From positions 1 to 64,000 of the forward strand of contig NZ_JAMQPN010000003.1 in assembly GCF_026151655.1 (NCBI RefSeq): a stretch of 64,000 bases of DNA, written 5' to 3'. The notes under the pieces are model-generated. The model had not been told where the DNA came from and made no database searches. It saw nothing but the letters and a program-made list of their open reading frames with translations. This DNA comes from Leptospira soteropolitanensis (GTDB lineage Bacteria; Spirochaetota; Leptospiria; Leptospirales; Leptospiraceae). Positions 36,387 to 44,754 of this stretch are shown here, one piece after another (position 1 is the first letter of the stretch; each line of letters opens with the position of its first letter). The position numbers and the translations under genes were made by a program.

Positions 36387-36827
36387 TCATTCGACATCTT
36401 GAACATCACTAATCCCAATTTGGTGTTCTTTTCCAACTTCGTTGCTAAATTCGATCTTCTTAGCTACTGATTTTTCCATACTACTTATGAGTAGTTCGTT
36501 TGTTCGCGCTAAACGGTCAGCCATAATCGATACCATCTTTGCGGCAAACTTTGGATTCTTAACAAGAAAGTTTTCCAACTGTTGTTTACTCTCAATTACA
36601 GCAACTTCACAATTTGTTATTGTCCTTGCCGTTGCACTTCTTGGGTTAGAACTAAACAAAGCCATTTCACCAAAAAAATCACCTGGTTTCATGAGTGCCA
36701 ATCTCGTTTGGCTATTGTTCACCGTAAAAAAAATCTCAACGTTCCCTTGGAGGATGATGTACATCGCATTGTTCAGTTCCCCTTCTTTGAAGATTCTCTG
36801 ATTTGGCGGAATGTTGAGTTTGCTCAT
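36387..36827 (-). CDS. Cyclic-nucleotide-binding domain protein
   Basis: The 146-residue protein is a Crp-type cNMP-binding beta-roll: NQRIFKEGELNNAMYIILQGNVEIFF and the phosphate-binding cassette KPGDFFGEMALFSSNPRSATARTITNCEVAVIE, in which PRSATA carries the conserved arginine. There is no helix-turn-helix after it, only a helix, so it is a sensor or adaptor rather than a transcription factor. It ends one base from the convergent small gene. Confidence 0.9.
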   Translation of the reverse strand: MSKLNIPPNQRIFKEGELNNAMYIILQGNVEIFFTVNNSQTRLALMKPGDFFGEMALFSSNPRSATARTITNCEVAVIESKQQLENFLVKNPKFAAKMVSIMADRLARTNELLISSMEKSVAKKIEFSNEVGKEHQIGISDVQDVE

Positions 36828-36936
36828 TGATTCGTAGCTCCTATATCTATTTTTGGCTGTTTTGCCTAAAATCTGAATTCATTTTCCTTTGCACCAGGAA
36901 ATCTGAAAAGAAAATGCCGTAAAGGAGATAGCATTT

Positions 36937-38019
36937 ATGGAATGGGAATTATTAGGGATCATACTAACGGGGCTTGCTGCTCTATATCTTTTAGTCTTCC
37001 ACATCCCCTACTCTATCCCCCACCCACTGGCAGCAAGACAAGGAAGAGAAACCAGATTTGATGTCCTGCGAGGATTTGCCATGGTTGGAATCGTACTCAT
37101 CCATATTCATTCCTACTTTCAATTTTTTCATCCTGCAGATCAAACGGTGACCAGAACTACATTATTTTTATCAAATCTTTCTAGATTCTCGGTCCCAGTC
37201 TTCATACTAACATCCGCTATATTCTTGCGAAAAAAAGAGGGTTATTGGATTTCTAAACTTAAAAACCTCGTTTTACCTTATTCACTGGCTTCATGCCTCG
37301 GTTATTTAGTGAAATATAACAATTACAATATACTAGAATTCATCCAATTTTACCTATTGGGAAAAGTGTTCGCACCATTTTATTTTGTCCCTCTATTGAT
37401 CCAATTTTATATCTTGTTTTATCTGTTTGACAAACTTCTTACCAACAATTTGTATTCGAAGTCCCTGCTTTTTATTTCTCTTTTATTAAATTTAACTTCT
37501 AATTTGGGTTTTTTTGACTCCATACTTCCTAAGGAGTACCATTCTATTTCTATTCTAAATTATATTTTTTTCTTTGTACTGGGTATCTATATCGGTCTTT
37601 CTTATGAAGAAAAAGAAAATACAAAAAAGAAAGATGAGCTGTCAATTTTGTTCCTGGCCCTCACAGTTTTATTTTTATTCTTTCTGATACTATATAGTTT
37701 TGGTTATGTTGTTGATTTTAAAAATCACCACATAGTGTATCCTATATTTTTCTTTTTTGGAATCTGGCAAATCTTACCTAGATTCAATAGAAAGGTATCC
37801 GATTGGATTTCTTATATAGGAAACAATAGCCTATTTATTTTTCTTCTTCATCCCTTTATCATTCACATGATGCATAGTGTAGATCCATATAGCTTTGGTG
37901 GCCCAATTCTGGGTTATATAGTTACTTTGGTCTTAAATGTAGGAATTCCAATTATAATCGCATTTACAATCCAAAAGGGTAAGTTTTTATATCGATTACT
38001 CCACTCTGACGAACGTTAG
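36937..38019 (+). CDS. Acyltransferase 3 family membrane protein
   Basis: The 360-residue polytopic protein has the acyltransferase-3 start RFDVLRGFAMVGIVLIHIHSYFQFF, with the conserved Arg and His, and about ten membrane helices. These enzymes add acyl groups to surface polysaccharides or lipids. AAGGAG lies 9-14 bases upstream of the ATG. The end overlaps the convergent flavin reductase gene by 56 bases. Confidence 0.87.
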   Translation: MEWELLGIILTGLAALYLLVFHIPYSIPHPLAARQGRETRFDVLRGFAMVGIVLIHIHSYFQFFHPADQTVTRTTLFLSNLSRFSVPVFILTSAIFLRKKEGYWISKLKNLVLPYSLASCLGYLVKYNNYNILEFIQFYLLGKVFAPFYFVPLLIQFYILFYLFDKLLTNNLYSKSLLFISLLLNLTSNLGFFDSILPKEYHSISILNYIFFFVLGIYIGLSYEEKENTKKKDELSILFLALTVLFLFFLILYSFGYVVDFKNHHIVYPIFFFFGIWQILPRFNRKVSDWISYIGNNSLFIFLLHPFIIHMMHSVDPYSFGGPILGYIVTLVLNVGIPIIIAFTIQKGKFLYRLLHSDER

Positions 38020-38566
38020 CAAACGCTTTTGCATATTCAACTAATACATTTAGAGTATAGGTCAATCTGGATCTAATGTATTCATCATCCTTATTTTCTG
38101 GATTTTCAGAATTTAATACAGACTCTACATGCCGAACAATTACGTGATCAGGTAAATACACAATCCGCGTGTTTTTGTAACTAGACATTCTTAATTCTGC
38201 GTTAGGATAACTTCCACCCATTCCACTGGATACAGTAATGATCAAGCCTGGTTTGTGAGAGATATCACTGCCAGTAAGGTAAAGAAAGAAGTTTTTTAGA
38301 GCAGGGCTAGCCATTCCTGCATATTCAGGAGAAAGAAAGACATACGCGTCGGCACTGCCCAGTCCTTCGCTGTATTCTAACCAAAACTTCTTAATATCAG
38401 AATCCTTTTCCCACATTGTTGGTTCCCATAGCGGAAGTGGATTCCCTCCTAAATCAAAAAGTGTTATTTCAATACCTTTTGATTTTAATATCTCAGCAAG
38501 GAATTTTCCTACTTTTAACGTTTGTGAGTTCTTTCTGTGGCTTCCGGCTATTAAACAAATTTTCAT
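37964..38566 (-). CDS. NADPH-dependent FMN reductase-like flavoprotein
   Basis: The 200-residue protein has a flavodoxin-like fold: MKICLIAGSHRKNSQTLKVGKFLAEIL (phosphate loop SHRKNSQT) and VFLSPEYAGMASPALKNFFLYL, the FMN-reductase signature. It reduces FMN or quinones with NAD(P)H. Its start overlaps the preceding gene by 4 bases, so it is the last of a parA-parB-unknown-reductase operon. A link to DNA partition is not evident. Confidence 0.85.
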   Translation of the reverse strand: MKICLIAGSHRKNSQTLKVGKFLAEILKSKGIEITLFDLGGNPLPLWEPTMWEKDSDIKKFWLEYSEGLGSADAYVFLSPEYAGMASPALKNFFLYLTGSDISHKPGLIITVSSGMGGSYPNAELRMSSYKNTRIVYLPDHVIVRHVESVLNSENPENKDDEYIRSRLTYTLNVLVEYAKAFANVRQSGVIDIKTYPFGL

Positions 38567-39216
38567 TTCATTCCACCCCCACCGCCTTGGTTTTTATTTC
38601 CTTTGTTATGAGATTTCTTTTTGTTTTTCCATTTGCGACTATTATGGCCACTTGGTTTAGTATCTCGGTCGTCTTTTTTCTTTTGCTGAAGATGGTGGTG
38701 CTGTTTTTTATCCGAAAAAGCTTTTTCTTTCTTCTGCTCTCTATCCTTGGCAAACCTGAGTTTCTCATCACCATACAATTGAATATAACCAAATAAAAAG
38801 GCAGCAAGAATTCCGTGAATTCGTTCCCATTGTTTTTTATCTAGTTCACCAAATACTGGATGGTCAGCAAAAGGCCCTGAATGTAATTTAAAAGCTGTTA
38901 AAGAAGTTTTTAACCTTAATAGTGCTGATTCTGAGTCACCCAAATCCTTTAGAGGGAACCCTGGGATTTGATTTGCTTTGGTATAACTACCTTTAGAAAG
39001 AAGTTTTGCAAACTTGTATTTTCCCAATATTTTATTGATAGTATTTCTTTTGTTTGTTAAACCGATTCTTTGGATCGATAATTCGATAGACTCAGCCAAA
39101 AAATCATAAACTTGGCTTAAAGTGATGTCTGCCCTTTGTTTTTTTTCACAAGCAACAATAATTGATAATTCTCTTTCAATATCGTCTATCGTTTTTAATT
39201 TTAAATTTGATTTCAT
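38563..39216 (-). CDS. Hypothetical protein with Lys/His-rich tail, possibly DinB/DUF1569-like
   Basis: The 217-residue protein has an N-terminal helical domain ending SGPFADHPVFGELDKKQWERIHGILAAFLFGYI, similar in pattern to the end of DUF1569/DinB-like domains (HPxFGxLxxxxW). From about residue 155 it becomes a basic low-complexity tail rich in Lys, His, Gln and Gly, ending GGGGGMK. Such a tail could bind nucleic acid. The gene lies 7 bases after parB and overlaps the reductase gene. Family assignment is weak. Confidence 0.62.
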   Translation of the reverse strand: MKSNLKLKTIDDIERELSIIVACEKKQRADITLSQVYDFLAESIELSIQRIGLTNKRNTINKILGKYKFAKLLSKGSYTKANQIPGFPLKDLGDSESALLRLKTSLTAFKLHSGPFADHPVFGELDKKQWERIHGILAAFLFGYIQLYGDEKLRFAKDREQKKEKAFSDKKQHHHLQQKKKDDRDTKPSGHNSRKWKNKKKSHNKGNKNQGGGGGMK

Positions 39217-39223
39217 TTTTCCC

Positions 39224-39934
39224 CTACTCGTTGATTCCGTACTTCTTTTTGAGTAAACCGAGATCTCTTAAAAAGTTGTCTCGCACTCGCCCATTTAGTT
39301 TACTCAAATTGATACTAATACGACCCGAACTAGACCCTGACCGGGGTGAAATGGTTTCACCCCCTCTATTTTCTTTACGTTTTAGTAATTCTTCGAGATT
39401 CTTTACCGAAAGTGGTTTCCCGCTGATCATCAATTCCATGACTGATTTTTGATCGAGCCTTGCTATGCTACTGAGTTGTTTCACATATCTTCCGCTATAT
39501 CCCAACAGTTCAGATACTTCTTCTGCAGTTTTCCTTTTTTCTTTACGAAGAAACTGAATTGCTTTGCCAACTTCCCAGGGATTTAAGTTTTTCCTTTTTT
39601 CGTTCTCGGCAAGCGACATCTCGTAACAAACATCCTCATTAGCATCCGTGATGATCGCAGGGATTTCTTTCCACCCTAATTTGATTGCAGCTCGGTATCG
39701 GCGCTCCCCTGCAACTATCAAATACTTTCCTTTATCTTTTCTGACAAGAATTGGCTCGATTAACCCCAACCTCTCCATTGATGGTAATAGGTCAGTTGTA
39801 TCTTCACGTCCAATCAAACGTGGTTGCATGGGGTTGGGGGATATTTGACTTAACTCTAAATGAGAAGGATTCTTTTTCTTTTCAGAATATGCAGAGATTA
39901 AATCTAAAGCTTGAAACTCAGTTTTTTTGGACAT
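39224..39934 (-). CDS. parB: ParB/Spo0J-family partition protein
   Basis: The 236-residue protein has the ParB N-terminal CTP-binding domain (LSQISPNPMQPR, YLIVAGERRYRAAIKLGWKEIPAII, SLAENEKRKNLNPWE) and a helix-turn-helix (KTAEEVSELLGYSGRYVKQLSSIARL). It is shorter than typical chromosomal ParB (about 290) and lacks most of the C-terminal region. It overlaps parA by 17 bases. A GGGGTGAAA/TTTCACCCC palindrome lies inside its coding sequence near the 3' end, a common place for a centromere site. Confidence 0.92.
   Translation of the reverse strand: MSKKTEFQALDLISAYSEKKKNPSHLELSQISPNPMQPRLIGREDTTDLLPSMERLGLIEPILVRKDKGKYLIVAGERRYRAAIKLGWKEIPAIITDANEDVCYEMSLAENEKRKNLNPWEVGKAIQFLRKEKRKTAEEVSELLGYSGRYVKQLSSIARLDQKSVMELMISGKPLSVKNLEELLKRKENRGGETISPRSGSSSGRISINLSKLNGRVRDNFLRDLGLLKKKYGINE
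39343..39363. promoter_or_regulatory. parS-like palindrome inside parB
   Basis: Nine-base perfect arms GGGGTGAAA and TTTCACCCC flank the triplet TGG. All 21 positions but one match the palindrome upstream of parA. The usual chromosomal parS (TGTTTCACGTGAAACA) is absent, but the TTTCAC/GTGAAA half-sites are shared in swapped order. It is a candidate ParB-binding site. Confidence 0.55.
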
Positions 39935-40844
39935 CTATTTTACTTTTAACCTCTGCCGCTAGTTCTCTAAAATTTTTCATAGTCGCTAAGTCAACTTTAG
40001 CAAGGAAAGACATCTTTGCTTGAGCCTGAGGAATGGCCTCTCGTCTTTGAATGACTGTTTCAAAAACTGGGAAATATCTCTTAACTCCTTCAGCAAGACC
40101 TGCCAGTGCCTTTTGACCTTCATACTGATTTAAAACAGCACCCAAAAGTTTCAATCTCTGGTTAGCTTTCCTCTGAATCTTCTGAAACGTTTCATAAAGA
40201 TCCCTGATCCCCTGCAAACTAAAAGCCCTAGTTTGAATTGGCACAAGAATGTAGTCTGCACAAATCAAAGCATTCTCCAAAATGAGTCCAAGAGAAGGAG
40301 GACAATCGATAATTATATATTCATATCTAGAACGCAGAGGAAGGATCGCCTCGTTTAACAATTCAAAATCATCCCTTTCATAGGGTGTGGTTAAATTTGC
40401 AAGTTCTAAGGTAGAAGGAAGTAAATCAAAATTTTCGCCAATCGTTTTGATAGCTGGTTCAATATTCTTCGCCTTCTTACCTCGATAACCTAAATAATCC
40501 ATTACCGATGGAACGTCATCTTTCAAAAAAAGTTGTGTGGCGTTTGCCTGAGGATCCCAATCAATCAACAATACTTTATGATTTTCTGCAAGAGCTTCAG
40601 CTAAATACAAACTTATCGTTGTTTTCCCCTCCCCTCCTTTTTGATTTGATACTGCAATTACATGGCTATCAAAACCATCTCTTTCGGTTGGTTCAAAATA
40701 TTTTAACAAAATAGATTGTTTGAATTCTCCAGATTTCCAGCCAGGTATTTTTAGGTCCGAAGCTTTCTCAGAAAACTCACTGGTGCCCAAACCAACGAAT
40801 TTGGCCGCTTCTTCTTCTGTCAATATAGGATCAATTTTCCCCAT
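39918..40844 (-). CDS. parA: ParA-family partition ATPase
   Basis: The 308-residue ATPase has a deviant Walker A motif KGGEGKTT, then LLIDWDPQANAT and IIIDCPPSLGLILENALICADYILVPIQ. An N-terminal region of about 60 residues (LTEEEAAKFVGLGTSEFSEKASDLKIPGWKSGEF) looks like a MerR-type winged helix, as in plasmid and secondary-chromosome ParA proteins that repress their own operon. It is the first gene of parA-parB-unknown-reductase. A 31-bp palindrome lies about 52 bases upstream. Confidence 0.93.
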   Translation of the reverse strand: MGKIDPILTEEEAAKFVGLGTSEFSEKASDLKIPGWKSGEFKQSILLKYFEPTERDGFDSHVIAVSNQKGGEGKTTISLYLAEALAENHKVLLIDWDPQANATQLFLKDDVPSVMDYLGYRGKKAKNIEPAIKTIGENFDLLPSTLELANLTTPYERDDFELLNEAILPLRSRYEYIIIDCPPSLGLILENALICADYILVPIQTRAFSLQGIRDLYETFQKIQRKANQRLKLLGAVLNQYEGQKALAGLAEGVKRYFPVFETVIQRREAIPQAQAKMSFLAKVDLATMKNFRELAAEVKSKIDVQKN

Positions 40845-40895
40845 AACCTACTAGATGGTGAGTGAGCCTGTCTAGGATGTCAATTTAATTATGTC

Positions 40896-40926
40896 TCTTA
40901 GGGGTGAAATGATTTCACCCCTAAGA
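40896..40926. promoter_or_regulatory. 31-bp perfect palindrome upstream of parA (parS/operator candidate)
   Basis: Two perfect 15-base arms surround a single central G at 40911. The core is GGGGTGAAAT/ATTTCACCCC, extended outward by TCTTA/TAAGA. It differs from the copy within parB by one core base. It lies in the 181-base divergent gap between parA and the omptin-like gene. A half-site (CTTAGGGGT) recurs at 41002-41010. It could serve as operator, centromere or both. Confidence 0.65.
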
Positions 40927-41025
40927 AGAAACATATATGGTAACCAAAAACCTATCGCCATATTCAACCGCCCTCCTTCCCAATAATTTAGGAATTTACA
41001 ACTTAGGGGTAAAGTAGAACTTAAG

Positions 41026-42060
41026 TTGGTGCCTAAAATACTTAAATTTGTTTTTTTATTTTTACTCTTAAGCGTTAGTCCCATCTCAGCAGAAATCATC
41101 TGGGGACCAACTGTTGAAAAATCAGGCGGAGAGTATATATTTGAAACAGGGAACAAATACCCAAACTTATCGGGGATTCGCGGAGGCTCAAGGATCTCAT
41201 TTCCCAGATCATTTTCTTTATTTGGTGTCCAAGGAACCATAACCAAAGAACGGTTCGAAATTAGTGGTGCGCTTAAAACCACAGGATGGTCTCAAAAATC
41301 TGGACAGGCTCGTGACGAAGATTTTTTTCTAGGTTCTATCTCAACAGAAAACACAACAAATATTGCAACACGAGAATGGAGTTATAGAGACTCTGCAACA
41401 GTATATGCTGGTAGTAGAAATTTTGCAGACGGGAAAGGTAAATCAACAGTCTCCGAAAATAGAGCAGAATTTTTTGGTAGGTACTACTTTCAAAGTGCAA
41501 ACCCAAATTACTGGATCAACGGTTCTGGCTTTTTTCTTTCCGCGGGAGCCAGGTATTCTTATTTTAAATATTATTTTTATGACGTGAATCAATTCATAGA
41601 ATCGAGTCCAGTGTTTTATGGACCAATAGGGCTCGGACTGAGTTTCTCGAATGATCTTTGGGAATTTTTTGGTGGTGGTGGATATCGCCATTCTGAGGGA
41701 AATTTCTATCTAGATATAAGCTTTATGCCATCCTTTGGAAGAATCAAAACAAGGGATTTCCATGTTCAACGATCCATCAATTTCTTCTCAGAAAATTATG
41801 GTTTAGGTTGGACGTCAAAGGCCGAGGTAGGCTACAAAATAAACCCAAGTTGGCTAAGTTATTTGAGGGTCAACCATCGAAGGTTTTTCTCTGAGGGAAG
41901 ATTTACTTCGCAAGGTGGTCTGACCACAGAAGATATTGCATCCAATTTAGTCAGTGGATTTAAATCTCATATTAATATAAAAGACTATTCAATTGAGATT
42001 GGTGTTCTAAACAAACTTGATTGGGATCAAAAACAAAATAGTGGCGAAAAAGTCGAATAG
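41026..42060 (+). CDS. Omptin-like outer-membrane protease candidate
   Basis: The 344-residue protein has a signal peptide ending PISAE and an aromatic-rich, alternating beta-barrel pattern. GWSQKSGQARDEDF resembles the omptin GW...G...DxDW segment and supplies D97 and D99; KTRDFHV supplies D244 and H246, matching the Asp-x-His pair of OmpT. Spacing and length (OmpT about 297 mature) are compatible. If right, it is a surface endopeptidase. The first two codons are TTG GTG, and either may be the start. A plain porin is the alternative. Confidence 0.6.
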   Translation: MVPKILKFVFLFLLLSVSPISAEIIWGPTVEKSGGEYIFETGNKYPNLSGIRGGSRISFPRSFSLFGVQGTITKERFEISGALKTTGWSQKSGQARDEDFFLGSISTENTTNIATREWSYRDSATVYAGSRNFADGKGKSTVSENRAEFFGRYYFQSANPNYWINGSGFFLSAGARYSYFKYYFYDVNQFIESSPVFYGPIGLGLSFSNDLWEFFGGGGYRHSEGNFYLDISFMPSFGRIKTRDFHVQRSINFFSENYGLGWTSKAEVGYKINPSWLSYLRVNHRRFFSEGRFTSQGGLTTEDIASNLVSGFKSHINIKDYSIEIGVLNKLDWDQKQNSGEKVE

Positions 42061-42091
42061 AAGACCGACAACTAAAACTTCCAAAGACTAA

Positions 42092-42766
42092 ATGATTGAT
42101 TTAACGATAGAAAGAAAAATCACCAAAGGGAATAATATTTCGCTAGTGGTTTATCAGAATGGCAGAGTGGTACTAAAACATCCTGCCAAAGTTCCCAAAA
42201 AGCAACTAGAGGATTTTTTGTCGGAGAAGAAGGACTGGATAGTTTCCAAATTGGCACAACTTCCAAAAGACATTCCGCAAAAATTGAAATTTGAAGATGG
42301 GGAAAAAACTTATATTTTTGGAAATCCCACAACAGTATCCATAATTCCGAAAAAAAAATATATCTATCTTAATGGAACCATTCAGATCCCTAATACTAAA
42401 ACCGCAGATTCACGCATTCGTAAGGGGAAACAAGTCTTAAAGGAATTGCTTTTAGAGAAAGTTTTACCACTAATCGAAAAAACCTCTCTCGCTCTGAATA
42501 CAAAAGTAACAAAAATTTCGATAAAAACCATGCGTTCGCTTTGGGGAAGTTGTAACTCAAAAAATCAAATATCCCTGAACCTAAGTCTAGTCCATTGTCC
42601 AGACTATATTATCGAATATATTATTCTTCACGAAATAGCACATACTATCGAACACAACCACTCCTCAAAATTTTGGAAGATTGTGAAATCACAAGACCCC
42701 AATTACAAAGTCGCGGAGAAATGGCTCAAAGACGTTGGCAAAAAATATATATACTATCTTAATTAA
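42092..42766 (+). CDS. YgjP/DUF45-type zinc metallopeptidase
   Basis: The 224-residue protein has the family signature WGSC at 151-154 and zinc site H180-E-I-A-H184 with H190 as third ligand (LHEIAHTIEHNHSSKFW). The N-terminal half is a beta-rich domain. It is a predicted cytoplasmic metallopeptidase related to SprT/M48. Its stop is immediately followed by the phosphatase ATG. Confidence 0.87.
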   Translation: MIDLTIERKITKGNNISLVVYQNGRVVLKHPAKVPKKQLEDFLSEKKDWIVSKLAQLPKDIPQKLKFEDGEKTYIFGNPTTVSIIPKKKYIYLNGTIQIPNTKTADSRIRKGKQVLKELLLEKVLPLIEKTSLALNTKVTKISIKTMRSLWGSCNSKNQISLNLSLVHCPDYIIEYIILHEIAHTIEHNHSSKFWKIVKSQDPNYKVAEKWLKDVGKKYIYYLN

Positions 42767-43255
42767 ATGAAAGAAAAAACAAAAGTTCTCTTTATCTGTT
42801 TAGGCAACATTTGTCGTTCCCCTGCTGCTGAAGGTGCGTTTCAAAACCTGGTAAAAAAAAGGAATTTAGATCATTTATTCGAAATAGATTCTTGCGGAAC
42901 TTCTGGTTATCATGATGGAGAATTAGCCGATCCAAGAACACGAAGAGTAGCGGAAAATCGAGGAATCCGTTTAACACACCTTTCAAGAAAATTAACTAAA
43001 GCAGATTTAATTCATTTTGATTACTTATTGGTTATGGATGAAAACAACTTCCATGATGTACGCAGTCTAACTAATGAGAAGAAAATTCAGGATAAAATAC
43101 TTTTATTCGGGAAATTTAGAAGTGATGCAGGTGCTCCGATTGTGCCTGATCCTTACTACAAGAACGAAAGCGCCTTTGAGAAGGTTCAAGATCTTGTAGA
43201 AGATTGTTCTATCGGTTTTTTAAATTTTTTAGGAGAAATAGAATGCATCAAATAA
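42767..43255 (+). CDS. Low-molecular-weight protein-tyrosine phosphatase
   Basis: The 162-residue enzyme has the catalytic loop C11-LGNIC-R17-S18 and the general acid D128 in VPDPYY. It removes phosphate from tyrosine residues of proteins or from small substrates. It starts directly after the metallopeptidase stop codon and overlaps the NDH-2 gene by 13 bases. No tyrosine kinase lies nearby. Length is normal. Confidence 0.92.
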   Translation: MKEKTKVLFICLGNICRSPAAEGAFQNLVKKRNLDHLFEIDSCGTSGYHDGELADPRTRRVAENRGIRLTHLSRKLTKADLIHFDYLLVMDENNFHDVRSLTNEKKIQDKILLFGKFRSDAGAPIVPDPYYKNESAFEKVQDLVEDCSIGFLNFLGEIECIK

Positions 43256-44514
43256 AGAAAAAAATTTTAATCATTGGAGCCGGGTTTGGTGGGTTACAAG
43301 TAATCAAAACCCTAGCTAATAATAAACTATTCGAAATCACTGTTGTTGATAAAAAAAATCACCACCTATTTCAACCACTTTTATACCAAGTGGCAACAGC
43401 AGTACTTTCTCCCGCTGACATTGCCATTCCATCTAGATCGATTACAACTAAGTATAAAAATGTAAAAATACTTTTAGGTGATGTCACAGAAATTGATTTT
43501 GAAAATCGAAATGTTAAATTCCAGAACAATTCCGAAACTTACGACTATCTTATACTAGCGACAGGAGCAAGAACCAGTTATTTTGGAAATCACAGCTGGA
43601 AAGAAAAAACTTTAGGCCTGAAAAATCTTAAAGATGCTTTGGCAATTAGAAGAAGAATTTTACTATCCTTCGAACAAGCAGAATTGATAGGAGATTACGA
43701 AAAAGCAAAAAGTTTTATGCACTACGTAATTATCGGAGGGGGACCAACTGGTGTTGAACTCGCTGGTTCCATCGCAGAACTCTCTCATAATATCATCCGC
43801 AAAGACTTTAGAAATATAGATTCAGGTATGACAAAAGTCACCTTGATTGAAGCAGGGCCTAGATTACTAACTGCTTTTAGCGAGAAGTCTAGTGCTTTTA
43901 CAAAAGAAAAACTGGAGAGCAGGGGAGTAGAAGTACTTACAAGCTCCCCTGTATTAGACATTACAGAGACTGGTGTCGTACTCAAAGACAGGACCATCGA
44001 ATCTAAAACAGTGATATGGGCAGCAGGAGTAGAAGGTTCCGAGTTAGCAAAAAAATTGCCACTTAACAAAGACAAGGCGAATAGAATCATCGTAGATGAA
44101 TATTGCCGAACGACTGAATATCCAGAAGTATTTGTAATAGGTGATGCTGCAAATTATGCCAAAGGCCTTACAAGGCCCCTACCCGGGGTTTCACCAGTCG
44201 CAATGCAACAAGGAAGGTATGTCGCCAAAATTATCGAATCTTTAGAAAAAAAGAAATCCATTACACCATTTCATTACTTTGATAAAGGAAACATGGCAAC
44301 GATTGGAAGAACGGATGCAGTAGCTGAATTTGGCAAAATCAAATTAAAAGGAATTTTTGGATGGCTCGGTTGGCTCTTTGTTCATCTCGTTTATCAAGTC
44401 GGATTTAAAAATAAAGTCAGTACACTCCTAAGCTGGGTATGGAGTTATTTAACATTCCGTGCTGGGTCTAGGCTTATCCAAGAAGAAATGGACGAACTTT
44501 CAGTTAGATCTTAA
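43243..44514 (+). CDS. ndh: Type II NADH dehydrogenase
   Basis: The 423-residue flavoprotein oxidises NADH and reduces quinone without pumping protons. It has the FAD motif ILIIGAGFGGLQVIK, the NADH motif VIIGGGPTGVELAGSI, and VFVIGDAANYAKG. A C-terminal amphipathic segment (LFVHLVYQVGFKNKVSTLLSW) would bind the membrane. The ATG at 43243 is chosen because AGGAG lies seven bases upstream; it falls inside the phosphatase end. It shares the quinone pool with GlpD and the cbb3 branch. Confidence 0.92.
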   Translation: MHQIKKKILIIGAGFGGLQVIKTLANNKLFEITVVDKKNHHLFQPLLYQVATAVLSPADIAIPSRSITTKYKNVKILLGDVTEIDFENRNVKFQNNSETYDYLILATGARTSYFGNHSWKEKTLGLKNLKDALAIRRRILLSFEQAELIGDYEKAKSFMHYVIIGGGPTGVELAGSIAELSHNIIRKDFRNIDSGMTKVTLIEAGPRLLTAFSEKSSAFTKEKLESRGVEVLTSSPVLDITETGVVLKDRTIESKTVIWAAGVEGSELAKKLPLNKDKANRIIVDEYCRTTEYPEVFVIGDAANYAKGLTRPLPGVSPVAMQQGRYVAKIIESLEKKKSITPFHYFDKGNMATIGRTDAVAEFGKIKLKGIFGWLGWLFVHLVYQVGFKNKVSTLLSWVWSYLTFRAGSRLIQEEMDELSVRS

Positions 44515-44754
44515 GTTATAACGGTTCTTCTCCGATTCGGAAATACATTTTTTATAAGCCAGTTCTGTATTTCCGATCCAAACAGCGGTATTTAACTCAA
44601 CATTTCCAGTTGTTGAATGTCTTTCAAGAATCGGTAACATAAAAACGTAACTTCTATTTCTAGTTTTATCACATTCCTCTCTAAATTGATCTTCCCGAGA
44701 TAACTGTGCACAGGACAAAAAAGCTAAAAATAAAAGAAATACAAATCGGATCAT
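44500..44754 (-). CDS. Small putative lipoprotein
   Basis: The 84-residue protein has a signal sequence with lipobox F-L-S-C15 (MIRFVFLLFLAFLSC). Two more cysteines (EECDK, KKCIS) may form a disulfide. It overlaps the upstream secreted protein gene by 4 bases and the convergent ndh by 15. No family is recognised. Confidence 0.65.
   Translation of the reverse strand: MIRFVFLLFLAFLSCAQLSREDQFREECDKTRNRSYVFMLPILERHSTTGNVELNTAVWIGNTELAYKKCISESEKNRYNLRSN

Noticed and set aside
39224..40926. Canonical chromosomal parS (TGTTTCACGTGAAACA)
   Set aside because: Not present in or near parAB; only the inverted-order GGGGTGAAA/TTTCACCCC palindromes were found.
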